DNA of 64,000 bases from CAYMSO01 sp964393185 (GTDB lineage: Bacteria; Patescibacteriota; Dojkabacteria; J137): the NCBI GenBank assembly GCA_964393185.1, contig CAYMSO010000004.1:62001-126000 (forward strand), read 5' to 3'. The notes beneath the pieces are model-generated. The model was not told the DNA's origin. It was given only the letters and a program-made list of their open reading frames with translations, and did not search any database. A program made the translations under genes and the position numbers. Below are positions 51,033 to 58,846 of this stretch, in pieces (within the stretch, counting starts at the first letter, position 1; each line of letters starts with the position of its first letter).

Positions 51033-52073
51033 ATGACTAAGAAACTAATTATTGTATTATTGCTTTGCACAATAGCTCTTCTGCTTGTAATTATCGTTAT
51101 TAAAGATGAACAGCCCAACACTCAAGATTCAGAAACACAAGAAAGTAGTCAAGAAACTTTAAGAAATTATAAAATAGGAATAGCTGGTTACACTCCTGCT
51201 AATTTGAACGAACCTAAGGTCGAAGATGTTCTAAATTTCTGGAGGGAGATTGAAGCAAATGCAGATTATTATGGAATTCATACAGATTGGAAGGATACTC
51301 AATTAATAAATCTGGCTGTTGACCAACTCGATCTAGATCTGAATGTTGTTTTAGGGTTTCAGAACCCGGAAGAATGGTTAAATAGCCAAGCAAATTATAT
51401 CGAGGTTGCCAAAAGCCTATTGCAAAAGTACCCACAAATAAAATATTTAGCAATTGGCAATGAAGTTAATTTGCTCAAAGAAACCTATCCTGCTGAATTC
51501 CCGAATTTTATCTCGGCCTACAAAGCAATTTACGATTCACTAAAGGTCGACTATCCCGAAGTGACTATTTACACAACATTTCAGTTCGAAGCTTTGGCTG
51601 GCAACGGTTACTTGACTGGCAAGAAAGACACTAGAGAACCTGATTATAATTTAGTCGCTGAACTGGAGTCTAAGCTAGATATTATTGGATTAACGCTTTA
51701 TCCATATTTTGATTACACATCACCAAGTTTTATACCCGATGACTATCTTTCGGGATTAACCTCGATTTCTCAAAAACCAATAGCGATTACAGAAACCGGG
51801 TGGATGAGTAGAGAAACATATGGTGGCGACCTTGCGACATTGGGCGACGAAGGATATACAGGATCAGAAGAAGAGCAAGTTAATTATATTAAAAGGCTAG
51901 TTTCTTTAGTTGAGAATTACAACGTAGTGTTTATAACGTGGTTTCCGCTAAACGACTTAACTAATTGGCAAAATGGAGATGACCCGGAGAAATTTGAGCT
52001 TTTTGATTCCATCGGTTTAAAAAAATACGACGGAACACCGAAATTAGCCTGGGAAGAGTGGATCAAGTGGTAA
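51033..52073 (+). CDS. Membrane-anchored clan GH-A glycoside hydrolase-like protein
   Basis: 346 residues with an N-terminal anchor (about 4-23) and a TIM-barrel. AIGNEVNLL (near 141) holds the general acid Asn-Glu pair at the end of strand 4, and AITETGWMS (near 252) holds the nucleophile Glu at strand 7, the layout of retaining clan GH-A enzymes (GH5/GH39/GH53-like). LTLYPYFDYTSP (near 222) fits strand 6. Substrate unknown; a beta-linked polysaccharide outside the cell is likely. It follows comM by 31 bases. The short gap to TACTAT (5 bases) suggests another leaderless start. Confidence 0.78.
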   Translation: MTKKLIIVLLLCTIALLLVIIVIKDEQPNTQDSETQESSQETLRNYKIGIAGYTPANLNEPKVEDVLNFWREIEANADYYGIHTDWKDTQLINLAVDQLDLDLNVVLGFQNPEEWLNSQANYIEVAKSLLQKYPQIKYLAIGNEVNLLKETYPAEFPNFISAYKAIYDSLKVDYPEVTIYTTFQFEALAGNGYLTGKKDTREPDYNLVAELESKLDIIGLTLYPYFDYTSPSFIPDDYLSGLTSISQKPIAITETGWMSRETYGGDLATLGDEGYTGSEEEQVNYIKRLVSLVENYNVVFITWFPLNDLTNWQNGDDPEKFELFDSIGLKKYDGTPKLAWEEWIKW

Positions 52074-52077
52074 TTTG

Positions 52078-52758
52078 TTAATCCAGTTCTTTGCCGAGAT
52101 TTATATTCTGCAGAAAGTTCTCTGGAAAGTTTTTCTTTGGATCTTTCAAATAAATTGCGTACCCTAAGTTCTCTTCTGAAGCTGCAACAATGTAAATAAT
52201 CTCATTTCTTGATCCATCTTGAGTTCTATACTTTATTTGGTAGCCCTTGTACTGCGAAACGCTTACTGAGTTATTTGTAATCTCATATTCATAGTTAGGA
52301 CCTTTGTTCCACTGATCAACTAATTTCTGAAATAAAGAGTCATTGTTATCCTTATCGGCTATTTTGATACACTCGATTACAAGTTCAGAATCATTATTGT
52401 ATACTCTGCTTCCTATTGAATTATCTACAAGTAAATTTCTGTGATTCTTAACTAATTCAAACTCAAATTTATCAGGATTATAAATTATTCCATTTTTGCA
52501 TAGATCGTAATACCCTTCTCTGCTATCTTTGGAATCATATACTTCTATTATTATAGGCCCGTCCGATTTTGTTTCATCTAACTCTTCTATTTCTGGATCA
52601 ATATCGAAACCTGTTTCTTCTACATATGATTTGTTGTCGAGCTTATCTTGGCCCAGTGCTTTGGAGAAAACAAGGTAAAACAATATACTTAAGATTAATA
52701 TGGCTATTGCGGAAATCAGAACTATAGTAATCCATTCGTTTTTGGTATCGTTGCGCAT
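52078..52758 (-). CDS. Single-pass membrane protein of unknown function
   Basis: 226 residues: a short N-terminus, one membrane helix (about 11-32: IVLISAIAILILSILFYLVF), an acidic linker, and an extracytoplasmic alpha/beta domain (about 70-220) with VSQYKGYQIKYRTQDGSRNE. Not recognised; it could be PsbP- or lipoprotein-like, but I cannot support it. The gene converges with the glycosidase gene, 4 bases apart, and lies downstream of rsmI on the same strand. Confidence 0.6.
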   Translation of the reverse strand: MRNDTKNEWITIVLISAIAILILSILFYLVFSKALGQDKLDNKSYVEETGFDIDPEIEELDETKSDGPIIIEVYDSKDSREGYYDLCKNGIIYNPDKFEFELVKNHRNLLVDNSIGSRVYNNDSELVIECIKIADKDNNDSLFQKLVDQWNKGPNYEYEITNNSVSVSQYKGYQIKYRTQDGSRNEIIYIVAASEENLGYAIYLKDPKKNFPENFLQNINLGKELD

Positions 52759-52800
52759 GCTAGATGTATAACTTCTAGTATAATTTGATTATAACATTAA

Positions 52801-53532
52801 CTAGTTCACGTTTCGTATACACATAACCCATTCGCCTCTAAGCTTTAACTTTTGAATCTGATAAAGTACCTGATTGATTTTGCCTCTATAGGTTTTCTCG
52901 TAAAGCTTTGTAATGTCGTTGCTAAGGCTCACTACAATATTGTCTAAGTTGTTTTTATTACAATATTCAGCAACTGCTCTTAACGTTTTCTCTACTCTAA
53001 AAGGTGATTCATAAATGATTATGGTAACTTCCGAATTTAAGTATTTGCCTACAAGCTCGGTAATTTTACCCGTTTTTCTAGGCATGAATCCTAAAAATAT
53101 GTATCTATCTGTTGCTAATCCGGATAATAGCAAAGCCGAACTTACAGCCGTAGGACCAGGAATAACTTCTATCTCTTGTCCTAAATTTATCAAGTCTCTT
53201 ATTAACTTAAATCCCGGATCGGAAATTGCAGGCATTCCACTATCAGATACTAAAATTACTTTAGCTTCTTGCCCTATCTTGGATACAATCCAAGGCATTA
53301 TGGCTGAATGGTTTTGATCTCTATACGATCGAACTTCCTGATTCTTATTTGCATTAATATGTAATTCATCAAAAATCTTTTCGAATCTAACTTTAATAAT
53401 GGCTTGCAGTTTTCGAAATACTCGAGTATCTTCTGCCAAAACTACATCAGCTTCAAAAATTGTTTTTATAGCTCTTATTGTAATATCTTCTATATTACCA
53501 ATAGGTGTTCCAACAATGGCTAATTTATTCAT
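52801..53532 (-). CDS. rsmI: 16S rRNA (cytidine1402-2'-O)-methyltransferase RsmI
   Basis: A class III (tetrapyrrole methylase fold) enzyme that methylates C1402 in the ribosomal P site. 243 residues. Motifs: IVGTPIGNIEDITIRA (near 4), VVLAEDTRVFRKL (near 31), VSDSGMPAISDPGFKLI (near 95), VIPGPTAVSSALLLSG (near 119). It is slightly short at the C-terminus, where the small accessory domain is missing. -10 box 6 bases before ATG suggests a leaderless message. Confidence 0.95.
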   Translation of the reverse strand: MNKLAIVGTPIGNIEDITIRAIKTIFEADVVLAEDTRVFRKLQAIIKVRFEKIFDELHINANKNQEVRSYRDQNHSAIMPWIVSKIGQEAKVILVSDSGMPAISDPGFKLIRDLINLGQEIEVIPGPTAVSSALLLSGLATDRYIFLGFMPRKTGKITELVGKYLNSEVTIIIYESPFRVEKTLRAVAEYCNKNNLDNIVVSLSNDITKLYEKTYRGKINQVLYQIQKLKLRGEWVMCIRNVN

Positions 53533-53538
53533 AAACTA

Positions 53539-53544
53539 ATTATA
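53539..53544 (-). promoter_or_regulatory. -10 box, leaderless arrangement, for rsmI
   Basis: Minus-strand TATAAT with exactly 6 bases (TAGTTT) before the rsmI ATG at 53530-53532. Confidence 0.55.
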
Positions 53545-53555
53545 TTGGAAAGTGG

Positions 53556-53591
53556 ATGCGAAAGCGAGATATGCAAATCTCGCTTTCGCAT
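53556..53591. repeat. Perfect 15-bp inverted repeat between ahcY and rsmI
   Basis: ATGCGAAAGCGAGAT (53556-53570), loop ATGCAA, ATCTCGCTTTCGCAT (53577-53591). It starts 5 bases after the ahcY stop and ends 11 bases before the rsmI -10 box in the direction of transcription. There is no T run on either side, so it is not a simple intrinsic terminator. Confidence 0.85.
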
Positions 53592-53595
53592 AGTA

Positions 53596-54987
53596 TCAAT
53601 ATTTATAATGCTCAGGCTTAAATGGACCATCAGTTGAAACTCCCAAATACTCTGCCTGTTCTTTGGTTAGTTTATCAAGTTTGGCTCCCACTTTTGCAAG
53701 ATGCAACCTAGCTACTTCCTCGTCAAGTTTTTTAGGTAATCTATAAACTCCAATAGGATATTGTTTTGTATTAGTATATAACTCTATCTGTGCAAGTACC
53801 TGATTGGTAAAGCTGTTCGACATAACAAAGCTTGGGTGGCCTGTTGCACAGCCAAGATTAACAAGTCTTCCTTCTGCCAGCAGAATAATACTTTTGTTTC
53901 CTGGAAGATTAATTAAGTCTACTTGAGGTTTAATATTTTTCCATTCGTATTTTCGCATCGAATCAACTTGAATTTCGCTGTCGAAGTGACCAATATTACA
54001 AACAATTGCCTTATCTTTCATTTGTAACATGTGTTTTTCGGTGATTACATCTTTGCAGCCAGTAGCTGTTACAAAAATATCTCCTATTTTTACAGCTTCA
54101 TCCATTGTCATAACTTCGTAACCTTCCATTGCAGCTTGTAGAGCGCAGATTGGATCAATCTCTGTAACAATTATTCTTGCTCCTTGTCCTTTTAAGGATT
54201 GCACACTTCCTTTTCCCACATCTCCATAACCTGCTATTACAGCAACTTTTCCAGAAATCATCACATCGGTGGCTCTCATAATTGAGTCTACCAAAGAATG
54301 TCTACATCCATATAAATTATCAAATTTTGATTTGGTAACTGAGTCGTTCACGTTTATTGCAGGGAACATTAATTCTCCTCTTTCGAACATTTGATAAAGT
54401 CTGTGAACTCCTGTAGTTGTTTCTTCACTCACGCCTTTAATATTCTTAATGATTCTATGAAACCTTTTATTATCTTTTGCAATAGATTTCTTTAACTGAG
54501 CATATAGCAATCTTTCATCTTCCGAACCAGCTTTTTTATCTAAAATTTTTGGATCCTCCTCTGCTCTAAATCCTAAATGTAGATAAAGTGTTGCATCACC
54601 TCCATCATCTAAAATCATGTTAGGACCCTCGCTATCTCCCCACTCAAAAATTTTATCGGTGTACTCCCAATATTCCTGCAGAGATTCTCCCTTGTAAGCA
54701 AACACAGCAGTACCTTTGGCTGCAATCGCTGCTGCAGCATGATCTTGAGTTGAAAAAATATTACAGCTTACCCATCTAACTTCTGCACCAAGTTCCTGAA
54801 GTGTTTCTATTAAAACGGCTGTCTGTATAGTCATATGCAAAGATCCCGCAATTTTAGCTCCCTTTAATGGTTTTTGCTTTCCGTATTTTGCTCTCAGTGC
54901 CATCAACCCAGGCATTTCTTGCTCGGCAAGCGTTATTTCCTTTCTACCCCAATCAGCTAGAGAAATATCTTTTACTTTATAGTCCAT
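53596..54987 (-). CDS. ahcY: Adenosylhomocysteinase
   Basis: Hydrolyses S-adenosylhomocysteine to adenosine and homocysteine and so removes the inhibitor of methyltransferases. 463 residues, the length with the usual insertion. SLHMTIQTAVLIETLQELGA (near 50), SCNIFSTQDHAAAAIA (near 75), the NAD site GYGDVGKGSVQSLKGQGA (near 252) and the PEHYKY end are all intact. It lies 82 bases after a methyltransferase gene and near the metE-like and adenosine kinase-like genes, together a methyl-cycle cluster. A perfect inverted repeat follows its stop. Confidence 0.97.
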   Translation of the reverse strand: MDYKVKDISLADWGRKEITLAEQEMPGLMALRAKYGKQKPLKGAKIAGSLHMTIQTAVLIETLQELGAEVRWVSCNIFSTQDHAAAAIAAKGTAVFAYKGESLQEYWEYTDKIFEWGDSEGPNMILDDGGDATLYLHLGFRAEEDPKILDKKAGSEDERLLYAQLKKSIAKDNKRFHRIIKNIKGVSEETTTGVHRLYQMFERGELMFPAINVNDSVTKSKFDNLYGCRHSLVDSIMRATDVMISGKVAVIAGYGDVGKGSVQSLKGQGARIIVTEIDPICALQAAMEGYEVMTMDEAVKIGDIFVTATGCKDVITEKHMLQMKDKAIVCNIGHFDSEIQVDSMRKYEWKNIKPQVDLINLPGNKSIILLAEGRLVNLGCATGHPSFVMSNSFTNQVLAQIELYTNTKQYPIGVYRLPKKLDEEVARLHLAKVGAKLDKLTKEQAEYLGVSTDGPFKPEHYKY

Positions 54988-55069
54988 ACAAGAAGTTGTT
55001 AAGAAAATTAAATTTAATAGTAGAGTAATAAAGTATTATACTGCAATTTATAAAAATCTAAGCAGATTT

Positions 55070-55981
55070 TTATTCAACTTCCAGAACAGTTACCAGATAG
55101 CGCAAATTTATACCTAGATCTTGGCCACCATAATCCTCATCTACTATCTCTTGAATAACTTGAGTATTACCAGGATACAGGTAGCAACTTTGTTTATAGG
55201 CTTCTAAAACACTGTGTTTAAAAGTATCAAATTCTTGCCCATTTCCATACCTTTCATATAAATTAGAAATATTCCTATAACCAAAATTTGGATTATTGTT
55301 CGTTTCGTCAAGCCAAAATTGATCAGCTGCCCTTAATTGCACACGATTACTCGCATAGTTTATATTATCCAATAAAGAGTTTAAATTATCCAAAGTTAAG
55401 TAATTAAGCTGCTTTCCATTGGCTACTTGGTTAAGAATGTAAGAAAATCTAAGTAACCCAGTTCTGTCATCTCCGCTGCTTTGAATATCAATAATTTTAG
55501 TGCCAGTTGGGAAAGTTGTGTAGTATTGGAATAAAGCAAGTTGTTCTGGAGTGTATCCCTCGATAGGCAAGCTAGGTGGATTCGCAATATCAAAACCACT
55601 GTATACAAAGTACTGTGCAAGTGCTCTTTGAGTAAGAATACATGGCATATTTCTTGCTATTGGCAGTTGATGCATAAGCCCTGCTTGTACAAACGATACA
55701 TTTGGATATAATTGCCGTCCAAGCTCTAACTTACTTGAATCAATGTCAACAACTACAAGTTTATTAGATCCAGTTAACTCAGATAACATACCAAACATAT
55801 CTCCACTAGCTCCACCATTGTCAATAATAAAACAATTATTAGAATATGCCATTATTTCGCGTATTACTTCAGCACAAACAATATTAAAATCTTTGTCATG
55901 AAAATGAGATCTGCTAAACTGTCCATCTAAACATGCATTTTGTTCAGCTACTTCTGTAACTTGTGATATATTAACGCTCAT
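55070..55981 (-). CDS. Putative SAM-dependent methyltransferase
   Basis: 303 residues. CFIIDNGGASGDMFGML (near 50) resembles motif I, VVVDIDSSKLELGRQL (near 75) motif II, and VSFVQAGLMHQLPI (near 95) motif III, so a Rossmann-type SAM-binding fold is likely. The rest, including LYERYGNGQEFDTFKHSV, is not typical of a known family and no substrate motif is seen. It overlaps the metE-like gene by 11 bases and precedes ahcY, so it may produce the S-adenosylhomocysteine that ahcY handles or may assist the methionine step. Confidence 0.65.
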   Translation of the reverse strand: MSVNISQVTEVAEQNACLDGQFSRSHFHDKDFNIVCAEVIREIMAYSNNCFIIDNGGASGDMFGMLSELTGSNKLVVVDIDSSKLELGRQLYPNVSFVQAGLMHQLPIARNMPCILTQRALAQYFVYSGFDIANPPSLPIEGYTPEQLALFQYYTTFPTGTKIIDIQSSGDDRTGLLRFSYILNQVANGKQLNYLTLDNLNSLLDNINYASNRVQLRAADQFWLDETNNNPNFGYRNISNLYERYGNGQEFDTFKHSVLEAYKQSCYLYPGNTQVIQEIVDEDYGGQDLGINLRYLVTVLEVE

Positions 55982-57026
55982 TCAAAATATCCCTTGCCTT
56001 AGACATATTAATTAATTTTTGTTTTGCAGATTCTCTTGATAGCATTAACATACCGCAATCAGTGCAAAGCCAAAGTTGCTCTTTAGAAACATATTTTAGA
56101 GCTTCCTGAGCCCTATAAACTATATAATCCACACTTTCAACTTCCTCGTTCCCTACATCTATAACACCTAATAATATTGATTTGTCACCAAGGTATTCAA
56201 GAATATCTAAATCTAACTTGCTTTGTTCTGCTTCTATAGAAACCTGATCTATTTTAGAATTTTGAAGTGATTTTAGTAGAAAAGCATAATTGCGTTCATC
56301 AGCTTTATATGGAATTCCACTGGCTTCAAGTTTTTTATTTGGATATCCAAGGCACACATGTACTCCTGTTGTAATGTTTCTAAAACCTTCAATTGCTTTC
56401 TCTAAAGATGCAATACCCCAGTCATTCATATCTTTGGAATCTCTCATTAACACCGGATCATCAAATTGAAAGTTTCTGCATCCTTCGTTGTAAAGTGCTT
56501 CTACAATCTGTCTTAAAGCTTTGGAAATATCTTCTGCGAATTCAATTTTGGATTTATAGAATTCATTTTGAGTAAAGTTGATTAAAGTGCTGGTACCTGG
56601 CAGTGTTACTTTTACACTATTCTTAGCTAATCGAGCTACTCTCTTATAATCATTTACTATGTATTCAGTAGTAGCGGCTATTTTGTCAGTTACTCTTGGA
56701 ACAGGTCTCTCATCCCAATCACCACCGGATCTTAACTTCTTGGTGCCCATACTCACGTAGTCAAAACCTGCCCAATGTCTTAGATGGTAGTGAATGTAAT
56801 GATCCCTGCCAACTTCGCCGTCTGTGATTACATCTAAGTCTGCCTCGTTTAAATCATTGACTACATCTTCAACTGCTCTTTCTACTCTATTGTTAAATTC
56901 CTCCTGGCCAATACTATTTGCAAGTTCATAAAAATTATTACCTGATTGGTCTATTAATGATCGAGCATCACCTATAAACAAATAATCTGGTTTGGGATAT
57001 GTTCCGGCTAATGTAGTTTTAACCAT
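55971..57026 (-). CDS. Short MetE-like methionine synthase (C-terminal domain only)
   Basis: 351 residues that correspond to the catalytic half of cobalamin-independent methionine synthase. TTLAGTYPKPDYL opens the protein as in the family; the zinc ligands are in VHVCLGYP (His, Cys; near 235), VSIEAEQS (Glu; near 274) and LCTDCGM (Cys; near 325). The N-terminal half of MetE, which binds folate in part, is absent. Short MetE-like proteins without it (core-MetE and relatives) are known methionine synthases that take methyl groups from corrinoid proteins rather than folate. The methyl donor here is unknown. Promoter TGTTAAAAT on the minus strand lies upstream. Confidence 0.83.
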   Translation of the reverse strand: MVKTTLAGTYPKPDYLFIGDARSLIDQSGNNFYELANSIGQEEFNNRVERAVEDVVNDLNEADLDVITDGEVGRDHYIHYHLRHWAGFDYVSMGTKKLRSGGDWDERPVPRVTDKIAATTEYIVNDYKRVARLAKNSVKVTLPGTSTLINFTQNEFYKSKIEFAEDISKALRQIVEALYNEGCRNFQFDDPVLMRDSKDMNDWGIASLEKAIEGFRNITTGVHVCLGYPNKKLEASGIPYKADERNYAFLLKSLQNSKIDQVSIEAEQSKLDLDILEYLGDKSILLGVIDVGNEEVESVDYIVYRAQEALKYVSKEQLWLCTDCGMLMLSRESAKQKLINMSKARDILNER

Positions 57027-57147
57027 ATATAGTTATTAATTATGTCGATTTTAACACATGGTTAAAAAGTTGCCAAAAATAGTCGATATTTATGTTTATT
57101 GCTTCGCATATTATAAAAGGCATACCATGTAAGACGAGAAGGATAGT

Positions 57148-58083
57148 TTATAAAGAATACTTTTGACCACCATGAGCTTCGACATTTTTTGAACCCATTA
57201 TAGATCCAATTTTGCAACAGTCTTCTATAGCTAAATCCTGCAACAGGCCTTTGATTAGACCTGCTCTAAAAGCATCTCCGGCTCCTGTCTGCTCTACAAA
57301 TATTTTTGGTTTTACAGCTTCTACTTTATGAATATCTCCATTTTGGTAATGTACAAGCGAGCCTTCGGCACCTTTAGTTTCTATAATATATTTAAGCCCT
57401 AATCCCATTATTTCTTCCTCATTCATTTTAAGCATATCTTTAAGCTGTTTAATTTCTGTTTCGTTACCTATAAAAATATCGGACATTTCAAGGCAAGCTT
57501 TAAGTCTTCTTTCATCAAAGAAAATCGAAAGTATCTGACTTGGATCGAAAATTATTACTGGCTCTGTGCCAGCACTACTGCGTAGTTCAACCATATGATT
57601 TTCTATACTTTCACCTGTGCCTGGCGAAAATATGGCTACCTTTATACTTTCCAGGTCAGTTTGGTTTAAGGTATCTGCTAGTTTTATATGTTGCATGTAA
57701 TCTCCATGTGTATTTGGTTGAAAAATTCCAATCTGATCCTTAACGGAATCAGAAATTCCATAAAAAGTTGCAGTAAATTCATCCTGTTTTACTATTAATC
57801 TTAGATCTACACCTACACTTTCTAGATGGGATTTATAATCTTTTTCAAAGTCATCTCCAACAACAGAGAATAGCAAAGGATTTTCGCCTTGTAATCCTAA
57901 TCCATAAGCAATATTTCCGCCTGTACCTCCAAAATATTGAAACTTGTTTTGAGCGGTTAACATCATACTTACACTTCCGATCTTGCCATCTTTAATTAAT
58001 ACTTCTTCAGAAAACTTATTATGAACAGAAAAAATTATGTCGTAGGCCACTGAACCTACAACTAACGCTTTATTTTTAATCAT
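57148..58083 (-). CDS. PfkB-family kinase, adenosine kinase-like
   Basis: 311 residues of the ribokinase fold. FGGTGGNIAYGLGLQG (near 52) is the PfkB 1 region, and FVEQTGAGDAFRAGLIKGL (near 270) is signature 2 with the catalytic Asp. The start VVGSVAYDIIFSVHNKF and the MLTAQ stretch resemble adenosine kinases rather than ribokinase. In this context, next to the metE-like gene and ahcY, phosphorylation of the adenosine released by AhcY to AMP is the simplest role; other sugars cannot be excluded. Confidence 0.8.
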   Translation of the reverse strand: MIKNKALVVGSVAYDIIFSVHNKFSEEVLIKDGKIGSVSMMLTAQNKFQYFGGTGGNIAYGLGLQGENPLLFSVVGDDFEKDYKSHLESVGVDLRLIVKQDEFTATFYGISDSVKDQIGIFQPNTHGDYMQHIKLADTLNQTDLESIKVAIFSPGTGESIENHMVELRSSAGTEPVIIFDPSQILSIFFDERRLKACLEMSDIFIGNETEIKQLKDMLKMNEEEIMGLGLKYIIETKGAEGSLVHYQNGDIHKVEAVKPKIFVEQTGAGDAFRAGLIKGLLQDLAIEDCCKIGSIMGSKNVEAHGGQKYSL

Positions 58084-58151
58084 GTGGTCAATTTTAAATA
58101 TATAAGCATAACACTATCAAAAAAGATAAGCCAACGCGAGATAACCCATTA

Positions 58152-58268
58152 TTAAATTTCTGGAAATGCAGCCTGATTATTCAACCACAAAATGTAGTAA
58201 ACAGCAAAACCTAAAAGTATTATTAAGATTATGAATTTTAATAACTCAAATTTATCGTTAGAGTTCAT
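58152..58268 (-). CDS. 38-residue single-pass membrane peptide in the sortase operon
   Basis: An open frame of 39 codons, ATG at 58266-58268 overlapping the sortase TGA (58265-58267) as ATGA, stop TAA at 58152-58154. The peptide is MNSNDKFELLKF, then a membrane helix (about 11-30: IILIILLGFAVYYILWL), then NNQAAFPEI. The strict stop/start overlap argues for translation coupled to the sortase. Its function is unknown; such small peptides could hold or activate the sortase or its substrate in the membrane. It is too short for most gene callers. Confidence 0.65.
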   Translation of the reverse strand: MNSNDKFELLKFIILIILLGFAVYYILWLNNQAAFPEI

Positions 58269-58846
58269 ACAAGCTTGGCTCTAACAACCAATCTTTTTTC
58301 GGCAGTAAAAATCGGAGTACATGTATATAAAGTTAGCATGGATTCATTGGACGAGGCTTCTATCTCTACTTTATTTGGTAACACTTCAAATACATCCTCT
58401 ACTTTGTATACATACTCTTTTTGCTCCCAGTAAACACTGATCAAGTCGCCTGTTTGCATCTTGTCTAAGTGGTAAAATGTATTTGGACCATTTGTATATA
58501 GAAATCTATGGGCCACTATTACGGTATTTCCGCCTTTATCGGGTGTACTCGTGTTTGGCCGCCTCCACATACCTTTATCCAAAGTTGCTTTATCTTCACC
58601 TTCAAATATTTCCGAATCAACTAGTATTTTAGGAATTACTATTCGGTTTTCTTTAGGAATCTTTTTAAGATCTTGATTTGCAGCAGTAGAAGTTAAATAA
58701 ACCAACCCATCATCATGTATCAGATTTTTTGAGTAGGCGTAGCTAATTTCTGGTATAAATGGATACCCAACAATAACTAAACTCAACATAACAATAACTG
58801 CCGAAAGTACTAAATTTACTTTTCTTATCACTTTTATAAAATGCAT
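58265..58846 (-). CDS. Sortase (class E-like)
   Basis: A membrane-bound transpeptidase that cleaves LPxTG-like sorting signals and attaches the protein to a cell-surface amine. 193 residues: membrane helix (about 10-30), then the sortase beta-barrel with catalytic His113 (VIVAHRFLY), Cys176 (TLYTCTPIFTAEKRLVV) and Arg185, nine residues after the Cys as in class E enzymes. Class E sortases recognise LAxTG, and the neighbour upstream ends with LADTG. The ATG overlaps the stop of that gene by one base (TAATG) and its own stop overlaps the 38-residue gene, forming one operon of three. Confidence 0.92.
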   Translation of the reverse strand: MHFIKVIRKVNLVLSAVIVMLSLVIVGYPFIPEISYAYSKNLIHDDGLVYLTSTAANQDLKKIPKENRIVIPKILVDSEIFEGEDKATLDKGMWRRPNTSTPDKGGNTVIVAHRFLYTNGPNTFYHLDKMQTGDLISVYWEQKEYVYKVEDVFEVLPNKVEIEASSNESMLTLYTCTPIFTAEKRLVVRAKLV

